A DNA stretch of 64,000 nt. It comes from Lampris incognitus (lineage: Eukaryota > Chordata > Actinopteri > Lampriformes > Lampridae). The notes under the pieces are model-generated. The model made no database searches, was not told where the DNA came from, and saw only the letters and a program-made list of their open reading frames with translations. Every line of letters starts with the position of its first letter. Position 1 is the first letter of the stretch. Shown here piece after piece: positions 1-9,985 of this stretch. A program made the position numbers and the translations under genes. The DNA lies in contig NC_079219.1 in the NCBI RefSeq assembly GCF_029633865.1, positions 11,591,420 to 11,655,419 on the forward strand, in the 5' to 3' direction.

Positions 1-1352
1 CTGATCCCAACATTCCAGATAAGAGTGGCAGAACTGCCCTGATGCACGCCTGTGCAGAACAATCAGGGAGGGAGGTGGTCTCCCTTCTCCTTGAGAATGG
101 AGCTGACCCCAGCCTCAAAGACTACTCTGGCTCCTCTGCACTGGTCCATGCCATCAACAGGGGTGACCGTGACACCCTGCAGGTCCTGCTGGATGCCTGC
201 AAGGCTAAAGGCAAGGAGGTGATCATCATCACCACAGACACATCTCCCTCAGGCACCAAGAAGACCAAACAGTACCTCAACTCTCCTCCCTCCCCCGGCG
301 TAGTTGACAAGTTGTCTCCCACATGCATGTCGCCATCTGAGGTGGAGATTGGGACCTCTGGCTCCCCTGGAGCAGACAAGGTCGATGAGAAGGAGGGGAT
401 CTTCAGCTTTTCACTCCACTCTGCTCTACCCTTACCCTCAGCCCGACCTCCAGGAGAGAAGAGGCCGCCTCCACGAAAGCTCTTAAAGAGGCTGAATTCA
501 GAGCCTTGGGGTCTGGTAGCCCCCTCAGTGCTGAGTGAGGTCCCCCAGGAGAGGGTGGATGGCAGGCTGGAGGAGGAGGGTAGCTGTGACATGAGCGGCT
601 TGTCCATCTCAGAACCAGCCAGACCGCTTTTGTCGCGTCGGCATAGCATCGAGACCCATGACCCCTGTTCCCCCAAACTCATTGACCGCTCCTGTTCGGA
701 GGACTGTGCGGCACTATGCACTCCTTCCTGGGCAGATAAAGTCCAGCAACACCAGATTCTGTATCGCAGAAACACTGCTCCAGAATCCCAGGAGAACCCT
801 GGTGGAGCCCGGGCCCTCACTCACCCCAAACTGACCCGGATGGAACACTATGAGTCAGAGACTCACCTCTGCCCTGACTCCATCCCAGGATCTCCAGATT
901 CAGGACGGGTCTCTGCAGAGCAGAGGAAGTACAATGCCTCCCCTCTCTCTCTATTCACCAGCTCTTCCAGGGAGTCCCTGGAGAACATCCCCCTCTCAGT
1001 GTCACCCATCACTGTGCGCAGACGACACCCAGGGCTCATGGAGCGTAGGGGTTCTGGGACACTCCTCCTGGATCACATTTCCCACACCAGACCTGGCTTT
1101 TTGCCTCCACTCAATATCAACCCTCAGAGGCCCATCCCAGATATCAGGGCTAATGGGAAGCCCACATCCCCCATCAATTCTTGCCATAAGATCCTGATCC
1201 CTGTGGCTCCTGCCTCACCCAAGAGGGGTCCTGATTTCAAGATGAAGAAGAAGCTTATGAGAAGACACTCCATGCAGACAGAACAGATGAAACAACTGTC
1301 CACCTTCCAGGAGATACTGGCTGAGAAGGTCGCTGAGTCCAATGGTGACTGA
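1..1352 (+). CDS. ankrd34: ANKRD34-family ankyrin repeat protein, 3' part of gene
   Basis: The frame is open from base 3 and ends at a TGA at 1350-1352, giving the last 449 residues; the true start lies before the window. Two ankyrin repeats are visible at the beginning (DKSGRTALMHACAE, then DYSGSSALVHAI), followed by a long Ser/Pro-rich disordered tail. The tail has several basic-Ser motifs (RRHSIE, RRHSMQ) that could be basophilic-kinase or 14-3-3 sites, and ends in a conserved-looking segment (LSTFQEILAEKV) before NGD. ANKRD34 proteins are vertebrate proteins with N-terminal ankyrin repeats and a long tail; their biochemical role is poorly known. The absence of introns over 1350 bp fits the family, whose coding region is usually in one exon. 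The paralog is unresolved; linkage to gatad2b and an IQGAP gene points to ANKRD34A, by synteny only. Confidence 0.85.
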   Translation, partial: DPNIPDKSGRTALMHACAEQSGREVVSLLLENGADPSLKDYSGSSALVHAINRGDRDTLQVLLDACKAKGKEVIIITTDTSPSGTKKTKQYLNSPPSPGVVDKLSPTCMSPSEVEIGTSGSPGADKVDEKEGIFSFSLHSALPLPSARPPGEKRPPPRKLLKRLNSEPWGLVAPSVLSEVPQERVDGRLEEEGSCDMSGLSISEPARPLLSRRHSIETHDPCSPKLIDRSCSEDCAALCTPSWADKVQQHQILYRRNTAPESQENPGGARALTHPKLTRMEHYESETHLCPDSIPGSPDSGRVSAEQRKYNASPLSLFTSSSRESLENIPLSVSPITVRRRHPGLMERRGSGTLLLDHISHTRPGFLPPLNINPQRPIPDIRANGKPTSPINSCHKILIPVAPASPKRGPDFKMKKKLMRRHSMQTEQMKQLSTFQEILAEKVAESNGD

Positions 1353-2986
1353 AAGAGTTGTCAGAGGAAGATTTATTGTGAGGCTTCAGATCATGTTGAG
1401 AACTTTTAAAATGAACCAGTGCCACATTTACAGTGTTTGTTCTGTTCAAGCTTGATTTCAGCCTATCATTGATCGCTGTCATAAGCCTTTTCCATCTAAA
1501 GGCTACAATGTTCCATGAATGCTTGCTGTCATGGAGGTAAAAAAGAACCATGTTTACAGAACTGGCTCCCTGACATCCACTTCCTTTGAAGTTTCCTAAA
1601 AATTCAAATTCCCAATCAGCTGACATAAACTAATTTAGTGCCAAAAACAACAATTTTTAAGAGGTTTACAAATACACAGTTTGCACCAATATCAAGTAAA
1701 GGGTTAGTTTATTTGAATATGTTTATATCAAAGTTAGTGTCAGAGGGCTTTAATCTCAAGCCCATTTTTCATTGTGAAAAATTCTATTTTTGGCATGTGG
1801 AATCTTTTGGTATGAAAATATGTACTTACTAATGGAAAGACGTTAAGAACGTTTTACTGCTGTCAGCAGTTAAACTGATCTTTAACCATAGGTTATGAAC
1901 TCATCAATTGATTTATTAATTAATCGACCTTATTCATACATGAACTCATGTTACTTCATTTCATGGCTGCTGTTTTGACTGAAAATGTGGAACGTGTGAA
2001 TCTACCTACTGTACTATATGTACTGTAATTATTTATAATTATCCACATATTAGTTGATATAATAGTTGGTATTTCTATCTAAATGCTCTATTTGTTCCTC
2101 CTCCTAACTTAACTCTCTTTATGTTATAGTTCGGAGGACATTTTGGCTTGCCTTTTCTATCCATGACAGTGTTCAAAATACTGTGACGTTATTCTCTAAT
2201 TTGTGTTTGGAATAAGTGAAATGATGTGTGGCTCCTTACATACTAAATTCCAAAGAATATAATGGACAACAGGCTGCTTTCAATTTTAAACCAACACTCC
2301 TTCAAATAAAAGACTGTAAATAGTGTAAAAGAATAGAGAAACTCATCTGTTTTAAGAAATAGTGTATGTGCACTAGAGTCTGTACTGTAATGTCAACCAT
2401 CTCACTTGAGGTGTGAAATTGTCTTCACAGATTTACAGAGAAGGCAGGAAGCCATCCTTTGCCACAAATAGAACTATTAAAGACAGAGTTACATAAACGG
2501 GGAAAATTAACATTGGTCACGCTGCCAACTCTGTCTTCAGTAAGTTAAATTCTGCTCTAGTTGACACTTTACTAGCTAATCAACCATGACATGGAGGTCC
2601 TGTTTTACTCCCAACGTCTGGCAGAAGTGACAGTGGCTGGTGGATTGTGAGATTTACCAGCCAGTAAAGTGGTTATCTATTTTCTTTGTGTGTGAATCTC
2701 TACTAGTTTTGAGGATCCCTTCTAATTTATTTAATCTCACCACAGTAACGTGGCTTTCACCTCTGACTGGTCCAGTAATGTTTTACAAGGAACCAACCTG
2801 TCCTAAGTGCTAAGAGGTTTGATATTGACCTTGTGACAACGTTGTTGTTCGTAGATTACTTGAAGTTTATGATAAACACAAACAAAAAAAGAAAGTATTT
2901 TTGTATGCCTGTTAGGAGATAGCAAAGTTAAAATTAATATGTCATCTATTTTTCTTCTAATACTTTGATGGTAATTGTGGAATAAA
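1353..2986 (+). other. Probable 3' UTR of the ANKRD34-family gene
   Basis: AT-rich non-coding sequence follows the stop codon with no recognisable repeat or long open frame. AATAAA signals occur at 2305-2310 and 2981-2986; either could end the transcript. The extent is inferred from these signals only. Confidence 0.5.
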
Positions 2987-3640
2987 TATTGGTTTCAACA
3001 AAGTGATAAGAGTTTGATTTTTATTGCCAGGGACACTCAGCTGAACATCAAGCTCATTCTCAGTACTGTTCGGCTTCACATCCACACACTGACCAGTACA
3101 ACCACATCTGCTAGTGTAGACTACAGGGAGCTGACAAGTACAACCACAATCATCTACTGGGGTCTACCTAAGGCTGCTTTCTTGGCCACTCGGAGCTGAT
3201 CAATAAAACCAGTTTATTACTGTTGGCCACTGTTGGTAAGCCAGATGTTCCCAGATCACATCATCAGGAGCATACATAAACCTGCTGTTCCGTGAGCACA
3301 GTAAAGCTCGCCCTCTAGGGCATTACAATTGTAACAACAACCTAAAGGATTGTGGAAGTATTTGCCTCGAACCAACTTTCTACTTTACTCTCAAATTCTA
3401 ATACTCTCCAAAAATCTACTAGAAAATGATATGGAATCACATCAAAGTATCATTTCTTGTTTAAGAAAAACAAAAATATTTTCTGTCCCACTGGTCTTAG
3501 CAAAACCCTGTAAGTCATCCTATCCATCATGTTTAGAGGAGGTTAGAAGAGACAACGGTATATACCAAGTCCAGTTGCACTTGATTTAACTCCTTCGTAT
3601 AGACATCGGTTTAGTTTTTGTCTTTTATTGGCAATCTGAA
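2987..3640. other. Intergenic, nothing recognised
   Basis: No gene, known repeat head or terminal repeat was seen. Short open frames here have no family resemblance. Confidence 0.5.
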
Positions 3641-4210
3641 ACAAACAAGGCACATCTTCATGTCTTATTCCCTCAGGTTGAGCAAAAGAAAAGGAAAAAA
3701 ATAACAAAACAAAACAAAAACAGGTACAAATGAGAGAAATAAAATTAACAAGGAACGAGAGAATAAAATAAAGTACACAAAAGCAAGGCTATCTCAAATT
3801 AACTTAAATCTCTCTAATAAAGAAAAGAGTTTAAGGGCTTTCTTGTTATTAACAAGTTTTAGTGACTTTTAACTTTTTTCCAAGTTTCAGCTCATTCTTC
3901 CAATGGTTTAAACGAGGTTGAATTTGAAGTATCTACATTTATGTATAAAAAAACTTTCCAAATAACAACAGAATAATGAGAACAAAGTCAAGATTCCCGT
4001 TTTCAACAAAAACACCAAATTTGATTGTTTTTCACTGTCAGGGGTGACTATCTCCTTGGACTGTAGCTGGCCCTGCATATCAATCCAGAAAGACAGCACT
4101 GATTCATAATGGGAAAACACATATTTAACATTTTTAATTGCCCTTACACAAAATACACAATTATTCACATATAAGTTAAACCTCATTCTTAGGAAATCAT
4201 TCAAAGTACA
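3641..4210 (-). mobile_element. L1-like LINE relic (3' part, minus strand)
   Basis: Minus-strand translation of 4204-3908 gives FLRMRFNLYVNNCVFC, then a Phe-Trp pair and DMQGQL. This is the Cys/aromatic pattern seen at the extreme C-terminus of L1/Tx1-type reverse transcriptase ORFs in fish. The A-rich and mixed stretch to its left would be the 3' UTR and tail. It is degraded and not coding. Its relation to the opposite-strand RT piece at 4985-5262 is discussed in the findings. Confidence 0.5.
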
Positions 4211-4984
4211 GACAGGAAAACTGGTGATGACCTTGACCTACAATCTGAAAATCACTGACAGACAGTAAAACAGTTTGCTTGGAGACGTCCCAGAGATAAG
4301 ATATTATTCTATCAGCTAAACCAACTGAATTGGATATCAGAGGATGCGAAGTTCAGGTTTGATTCTGGCTCATTGCCTCTCTCTCTAACCAGAGCGCGAG
4401 CAAAAAAAAAAGCTACCAAAAATATTATAACATCACCCCAACATTCACTTCAATTATTTAAACAACATTCTCTGCTGGTAGGTGTGGCTTTAAATGGCTC
4501 TAAACAGATAAAACAGAGAAGTTATCACAGTCATTATCTTCTCTTTTATAATCCAGGAAGAAGGTCAAAGACCATGCCCCATCAGGAATTCCCTGAATTG
4601 ACGTTAAAATGGAAACATGGTCGTCATTGTAATAAAACCTCCGTACATGCCCTCAGTGAAATGGCACACCTTCATGAGAAGATATGTGCGAAGATTTTCT
4701 CAACAAACCTATTAAGTTGTGCAAAGCAAGACAAATAGGTCAATAACCAGTTTACTCTTAGCAACTGAAGGCTCAGGACTCTCAGAGCTGACTCAGCAGA
4801 ATTCAGGCAACTGAACCACACTGCTATCCCTCTATATCAATGAAGTCTTAACTACTGAAGAATCTTCAGTTTCTGCATTTGTTTCTAGTTTATATCAAAA
4901 GATGTACACTAAATCCTTTACCCACATTATTGCAAGTATTTCTTTGATAAAGTTAAATTATTTATCAATAAAATTAGTCAAGAC
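4211..4984. other. Intergenic, nothing recognised
   Basis: A/T-rich sequence between two L1-like pieces; no protein similarity or terminal repeats were recognised. It may be diverged LINE sequence. Confidence 0.4.
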
Positions 4985-5262
4985 AGTGTTGACTTTTGTG
5001 AGTTCCCACTTAACTTAGAAGAATTAGATGAAGTACCTTAATAAAAGCCCTGGCCCTGATGGTCTACCCTTTGAGTTTATCAAACTTTCTGGGATGATAT
5101 TAGAGAGCTAGTTTTAGATCTGTTTGAGGAATGTTCAAAAAAGGGTGAGCTGTCAGAGTCAATGAAGCAAGGACGTATTACATTAATACAAAAACCTAAC
5201 AAAGACATTCTATTTTTAGATAATTGGTGTCCATTACAATGCTCAACTCAGATTACAAATTG
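4985..5262 (+). mobile_element. L1-like reverse transcriptase fragment
   Basis: The plus-strand translation contains the RT entry motif SPGPDGLPFEF, then LVLDLFEECSKKGELSES, then QGRITLIQKPNKD and DNWCPL. These are the fingers-region motifs of L1/Tx1 LINE reverse transcriptases. At least one stop and one frameshift separate the blocks, so it is a dead fragment of about 90 codons. Confidence 0.65.
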
Positions 5263-5349
5263 TAATGGAGGAGTTGGATGTGCCTTCCCAAAAAGAAACT
5301 CTTACTGTGCTGCTACACCCAAAAAACATACACTTCAAAAACCACATCC

Positions 5350-5805
5350 AAGGATGTAGGGTAGCACTCACCGTTTCGAAAAAGGACAGGGACAGCGCCT
5401 CATTTTCACCAATTTATTTTGGCCAGCAAAACATGCTAACGTTTCGGCCTCCTGCTACAGGCCTTCATCAGAGCATGAGTGTAACTAATGGCATGTGATC
5501 TATATAGGGCTTCATAGTGGTCACATGATACAGGACATGGAATGATCACATGACAGGTCAGCAATGTCACATGCAAAGGTTACATGACACAGATCAGCAA
5601 AGGTCACATGATAGACCAATACCAATAACAAGGTAAAAAGGTTCAAACTTAGTTCATACTAATACATTCCTGAGGTAAGATCAACATCCAATTCAGCAAT
5701 TATTAATCATAGAATAAAGATTAGGTACCTGGGAAATAGACAATATAGACAAAATTGGAAGAAATACAAAAACACAGTAGGCCATCAGCAACCCTAGGGG
5801 GCCAA
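5350..5805 (-). mobile_element. Penelope-like element terminal fragment (tentative)
   Basis: This region surrounds a hammerhead-like motif (5432-5477) of the sort found in the terminal repeats of Penelope-like retroelements. The remainder is AT-rich with repeated TCACATGA-like words at 5520-5620. No reverse transcriptase or GIY-YIG endonuclease is visible, so family membership rests on the ribozyme-like motif alone. Confidence 0.35.
5432..5477 (-). ncRNA. Hammerhead-ribozyme-like motif
   Basis: Read on the minus strand: a 6-nt arm CATGCT (5477-5472), the core box CTGATGA (5471-5465), a hairpin with GGCCT/AGGCC arms, the core box GAAAC (5445-5441), GTT (5440-5438), then AGCATG (5437-5432), which is exactly complementary to the first arm. 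This is the order helix I, CUGAUGA, helix II, GAAA, short helix III, NUH cleavage triplet, helix I. Helix III would be only two base pairs (AC/GU), as described for minimal hammerheads of Penelope-like elements that act as dimers. One extra A sits between the CUGAUGA box and helix II, which could weaken activity. Confidence 0.5.
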
Positions 5806-5810
5806 GTAAC

Positions 5811-6001
5811 TGTAGTGATATAATGCTATGTATATCCACTGGAACTACACTAGGTGTTATGTACTACCCGGACTGTTATTATGGTTACACCACTACCATG
5901 TATGGTTGTTACGTCTGCCTACTGAGCCACGATTAAACCTGAGTTCTATAAACCGGTTTGGTCATTGATCCTCGACCAATACTACCCCAAGTATTACTTC
6001 A
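5811..6001 (+). repeat. 5' LTR of gypsy element
   Basis: 191 bp, begins TGTAGTG and ends ACTTCA. It pairs with 9428-9618 at 185/191 identical positions by eye. Confidence 0.93.
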
Positions 6002-6148
6002 TGGTGGTAGTGGTAAAGTACTCTCTATGAAGAATGAAGATAGACTGATAAAATTGTCCATGGATAATTTCTGTCATCATTCAAGCAAGAGTGCGCAGGA
6101 GCTGAGCTAGCCGCAAAGCTAACTAGCTAGCTAGCAACAGGAGACGTC

Positions 6149-6388
6149 ATGGCATCGCATCTACCGACGATGAATTGGTCCGACCCGGACCTGGGTGAGG
6201 CAATTTCACTGTATAAACAGAAAATGACTCTGTATTTAGAAGATGAAGAAATAAATGGCGCAGATAAACAAGCTAGGAAAATATGTCGTGGAATCGGAGA
6301 TGAAGGATTAAAAAGACTGAACGCCAGTGGTCTGATGATGAAAAGAGAAAGCCTGCCAAACTATGGGACTTCATTGAAAAACAGCTAA
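6149..6388 (+). pseudogene. Truncated gag-like ORF of the gypsy element
   Basis: A 79-codon frame starts MASHLPTMNWSD, about 150 bp after the 5' LTR, where gag starts in fish gypsy elements (an early WSDPDL... helix). It stops before any capsid core or CCHC zinc knuckle. Past the stop, sequence corresponding to the pre-RT linker (DLKRAYPDQFDKIG, about 6470-6500) follows almost at once, so capsid, nucleocapsid and protease have been lost by deletion. Confidence 0.6.
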
Positions 6389-6612
6389 AGTTGAACGTAA
6401 ATTTCAGAATCCATAGACTGCAACTGATGCAAGACAGACAAAACCCAAAATGACCATATCTAACAGTGCAGACCTGAAGAGAGCATACCCAGACCAGTTT
6501 GACAAAATTGGCAACTTCAGTGGAAAGGCCAAGCTCTTCCTGAAAAAGGATGCTGAACCATTCATAGACCCACCACGTAAGTGCAGCATTCACATCAAAG
6601 ACAAACTGAAAG

Positions 6613-9105
6613 ATGAAAGATGAACTGAATAACCTAGTCGAACAAGATGTGTTAAGAAAAGTAGAACAGCACACAGACTGGTGCTCGAGTCTGGCATACA
6701 GCACAAAGAAAGACAGTTCCCTTCGTATATGCTTAGACCCCCAAAAGCTTAATGCCAGCCTTAGGAGATGCCCACACAAGATTCCTACTGTGGAGGAACT
6801 GAACCCGAAGTTTGCAAATGCAAAAATATTCAGCAAACTTGACGCAAAAGCTGGATATTGGTCAATACACCTAGAGGAAGAGTCACAACTGCTAACCACA
6901 TTCCGAACTCCATTTGGTAGATACTGCTGGAAACGTTTGCCATTTGGTCTCAGTGTCTCTCAAGATCTCTTCCAGGCAAAGATGGACCAAATCCTGGAGG
7001 GGCTCGACGGTGTCGTCAGCATAGCCGATGATATCGCAGTCTACGGAGCAAGCGAAGAGGAGCATGACAGGAACCTGACCAACCTGATGGAGAGAGCAGC
7101 CAAGACAGGTATCGTGTTCAACAGTGACAAGTGCACAATCAAACAGACAAGCATCTCATTCTTTGGCAACCTGTACACAGACAAAGGTATCAAACCTGAC
7201 CCAGCCAAAATTAGGGACATCCAGAAAATGCCGACACCCCAGAACAAAGATGAACTGAGCAGATTCTTGGGGATGCTGACCTACCTGTCACCCTACATCC
7301 CAAAGTTCGCAGACAAAGTACACACACTGAGGGTGCTGCTGAAAAGTGACGTGCCTTGGACATGGGACACTGACCACCAAAAGAGCTTTGAGGACCTGAA
7401 ATCAGTTATCAGTGAACATGACTGCCTGAAGTACTATGATCCAAGCACACCTCTGGCACTTGAGGTCGATGCATCACAGAAAGGACTGGGAGTGGCATTA
7501 GTACAGAACAAAAGACCCATAGCTTTTGGCTCAAAGACACTGGACGACTGCCAATCCAGGTACAGCAACATAGAGCGAGAAATGCTGGCCATAGTCTATG
7601 GAATGCAGCGATACCATACCTACCTGTATGGGAAGTCATTCATTGTAGTTACAGACCACAAACCCCTCGTTACCATATGCACAAAGCCACTGCATGCCGC
7701 CCCGCCAAAGCTTCAGCGAATGCTGATAAAAACACAAGGATACAACTACGAGGTCACGTATCGACCAGGAAACCAGATGGTCCTGGCAGACACACTCAGC
7801 CGACTACCCAACCCTGAGAACAACAGCAACATTGAGCTGGACGAGAGCATTGACGGAATAGAGGCAGAAGTTGAGGATCCAGAGATGCTCACTGTTGCAA
7901 TGATAAACTTCTCTCCCGAGAAACAGGACGCACTCCGCACGGAAACCACCAGCGACCCCAGACTCAATGCACTGAAAGAGCTGATCCACCAGGGATGGCC
8001 AGACAACATCAAAGATCTACCAAGACAACTACGTGAGTACTGGTCATTCAGAGTTGAGCTCGCATTTGAAGCAGGAGTCATATTCAAAGGCAGAAAGGTG
8101 CTCATCCCAGACTCCATGACTGATTCTATACTCGAACAGCTGCATGTAGGACACCAGGGCATCGAAAAGACACGGCGACTGGCGAGAGAAAGTGTCTACT
8201 GGATCAGAATGAACGATGACATCGAAAGAGTCTGCAGGTCATGTAGCGTATGCGTGGAACATCAGGATGCAAATCCAAAGCAACCTCTCAACCGACACAA
8301 CACACCGTCAAAACCATGGCAATCCCTAGCTTCTGATCTATTCGAGATCGATGGACATCAGTATTTACTGATTGTGGACAGATATTCTAAGTTCCCTCTA
8401 GTGGATGAAATGCCCATGCCTGTGTCCAGCCGGGCAGTTGCACAAAAAATGGAAATGTACATGTCTCTTTTTGGAAGGCCTGACGAGATACTTACAGATA
8501 ATGGACCCCAGTACACAGGGCACGCGTTCCAGAAATTCACGGCTGACTGGGGAATCAGGCATGTGACAAGCTCACCCCACTATCCAAAAAGCAATGGATT
8601 CATTGAGAGGCATATGCGACACATCAAATCCATTGTGAAGAAAACCATGAGACAAGGAGGTAACATACAAGTGGCCTTACTACAGGTCAGAGCAACACCC
8701 ATCGACAGTAAACTACCATCACCAGCAGAACTGATCTTCGGAAGGCCAGTCACCACCCTGCTGCCGAGTCGAGGGGACCCAGGCAAGGAGGAAAACCGAC
8801 TCCACCTGGAGCAGAGAACAGCAAACATGAAGGAACATCATGACCGCGGCAGCGGCAGAGAACTACCTCCACTCGGTCCCGGACAGCATGTATCTGTCCT
8901 AAACAAGGAAAAAGGGACTTGGTATCCAGCCACCGTCGTACAAAAGTGCGATGAGCCAAGGAGCTACATTGTGCAAACATCAAATGGGAACAAACTCAGA
9001 CGTGGCAGGAGCCACCTGCGGGAAATTCACCACCCCCATGCACTGAGGAGCGCAAGAACCCGCTTCACAGAACCTCAACAGGACGCTCATGCAGCTGGAA
9101 CTTAA
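6613..9105 (+). CDS. pol: Gypsy pol: reverse transcriptase, RNase H, integrase
   Basis: An uninterrupted 830-codon frame. RT occupies roughly residues 1-200: DPQKLN, FSKLDAKAGYWSI, TPFGRYCWKRLPFGL and the catalytic box IADDIAVYG, where Ala precedes the two Asp. The RNase H domain follows (EVDASQKGLGVAL, NIEREMLAIV, VTDHKPL). The integrase has an HHCC zinc domain (HVGHQG... and CRSCSVC) and a DDE core: Asp in SDLFEID, Asp in LTDNGPQY, Glu in NGFIERH. A C-terminal domain follows (GQHVSVLNK). The ATG at 6613 is probably not the natural start: upstream linker coding sits in another frame, and a small duplication (GATGAAAGATGA) shifts the frame just there. This is an element gene, not a host gene. 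An intact frame without protease suggests it could move only with help. Confidence 0.9.
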   Translation: MKDELNNLVEQDVLRKVEQHTDWCSSLAYSTKKDSSLRICLDPQKLNASLRRCPHKIPTVEELNPKFANAKIFSKLDAKAGYWSIHLEEESQLLTTFRTPFGRYCWKRLPFGLSVSQDLFQAKMDQILEGLDGVVSIADDIAVYGASEEEHDRNLTNLMERAAKTGIVFNSDKCTIKQTSISFFGNLYTDKGIKPDPAKIRDIQKMPTPQNKDELSRFLGMLTYLSPYIPKFADKVHTLRVLLKSDVPWTWDTDHQKSFEDLKSVISEHDCLKYYDPSTPLALEVDASQKGLGVALVQNKRPIAFGSKTLDDCQSRYSNIEREMLAIVYGMQRYHTYLYGKSFIVVTDHKPLVTICTKPLHAAPPKLQRMLIKTQGYNYEVTYRPGNQMVLADTLSRLPNPENNSNIELDESIDGIEAEVEDPEMLTVAMINFSPEKQDALRTETTSDPRLNALKELIHQGWPDNIKDLPRQLREYWSFRVELAFEAGVIFKGRKVLIPDSMTDSILEQLHVGHQGIEKTRRLARESVYWIRMNDDIERVCRSCSVCVEHQDANPKQPLNRHNTPSKPWQSLASDLFEIDGHQYLLIVDRYSKFPLVDEMPMPVSSRAVAQKMEMYMSLFGRPDEILTDNGPQYTGHAFQKFTADWGIRHVTSSPHYPKSNGFIERHMRHIKSIVKKTMRQGGNIQVALLQVRATPIDSKLPSPAELIFGRPVTTLLPSRGDPGKEENRLHLEQRTANMKEHHDRGSGRELPPLGPGQHVSVLNKEKGTWYPATVVQKCDEPRSYIVQTSNGNKLRRGRSHLREIHHPHALRSARTRFTEPQQDAHAAGT

Positions 9106-9427
9106 TCCAGCCAAACCTGTGAAACACACAAGACAGTACGCACAAGATATGGAAGAGCTGTTTCCAAACCAGCTCACTACAAGGACTATGAGTAGAGACA
9201 ATCACACACAAAAGGAGGGCTCTGAATATGTTCATTGTTTTTTGAGATGGACAATTCTGAGTGTGTTGTCTAAAAAAAAAAGAAAAGAAAAGGCAACCTC
9301 TGTGTAATGACTGTACAATGCTGATCAATGATTGTACCACATTGAAATTGTGTGATATGTTGGTTTATATAACCGAATGTTCTAGAGTATTTTGATACTG
9401 TAAAAATTGAGAACTAAACAGGGGGGA

Positions 9428-9618
9428 TGTAGTGATATAATGCTATGTATATCCATTGGAACTACACTAGGTGTTATGTACTACCCGGACTGTTATTATG
9501 GTTACACCACTACCATGTATGGTTATTACGTCTGCCTACTGAGCCACAATTAAACCTGAGTTCTATAACCCGGTGTGGTCATTGATCCTCAACCAATACT
9601 ACCCCAAGTATTACTTCA
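9428..9618 (+). repeat. 3' LTR of gypsy element
   Basis: 191 bp, TG...CA, preceded by a polypurine tract and followed by the target duplication GTAAC. Confidence 0.93.
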
Positions 9619-9623
9619 GTAAC

Positions 9624-9985
9624 CAATCCAAAACCACAAGGAAATAGTGGCCAGCAACAAAGCAACAATTCAAGGGGCAAATCACAACTATTACTCCCAT
9701 TGCTGCTGAGACTATATACAATATATACAATAAATCTGAGTGATACAGTTAATAATTGATAGTTCTTTTGTTGTTGGTGTTGTTGCTGTCCACTGCTCCT
9801 ATATAATAGGATGGGTTAAATGCAGAGAACAAGTTCATTGTAAGAAACTACAATGACAAGATAAAGTGGTCTTTTTTTTTCATTAGCAAATTTACAACAC
9901 AATGGCATGGTACAGTGTCTTAGACAATTATCCAGGCAACAGACAAGCCTAAAATGGGCACATACAAAACAAACGGGTATAACAA
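9624..9985. other. Intergenic, nothing recognised
   Basis: AT-rich sequence continuing the target of the gypsy insertion. No gene or known repeat was recognised. Confidence 0.4.

Larger units (their letters stand above)
5806..9623 (+). mobile_element. Ty3/gypsy LTR retrotransposon, internally deleted
   Basis: Near-identical 191-bp LTRs (5811-6001 and 9428-9618, TG...CA, 6 differences) are bracketed by a perfect 5-bp target duplication GTAAC (5806-5810 and 9619-9623). TGG immediately follows the 5' LTR, as expected for a tRNA primer site, and an AGGGGGGA polypurine run (about 9420-9427) precedes the 3' LTR. Inside are a short gag start (6149-6388), a linker, and a long pol frame with RT, RNase H and integrase. 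Most of gag and all of the protease are missing. The roughly 3% LTR divergence suggests a fairly recent insertion. Confidence 0.93.

Noticed and set aside
122-820. Long minus-strand open frame opposite the ANKRD34-like gene
   Set aside because: It is a shadow of the plus-strand coding frame; only the plus strand gives ankyrin motifs.
6613-9105. Domesticated integrase or RT host gene
   Set aside because: It lies between LTRs with a fresh target duplication, so it is simply a retrotransposon pol; nothing suggests host use.
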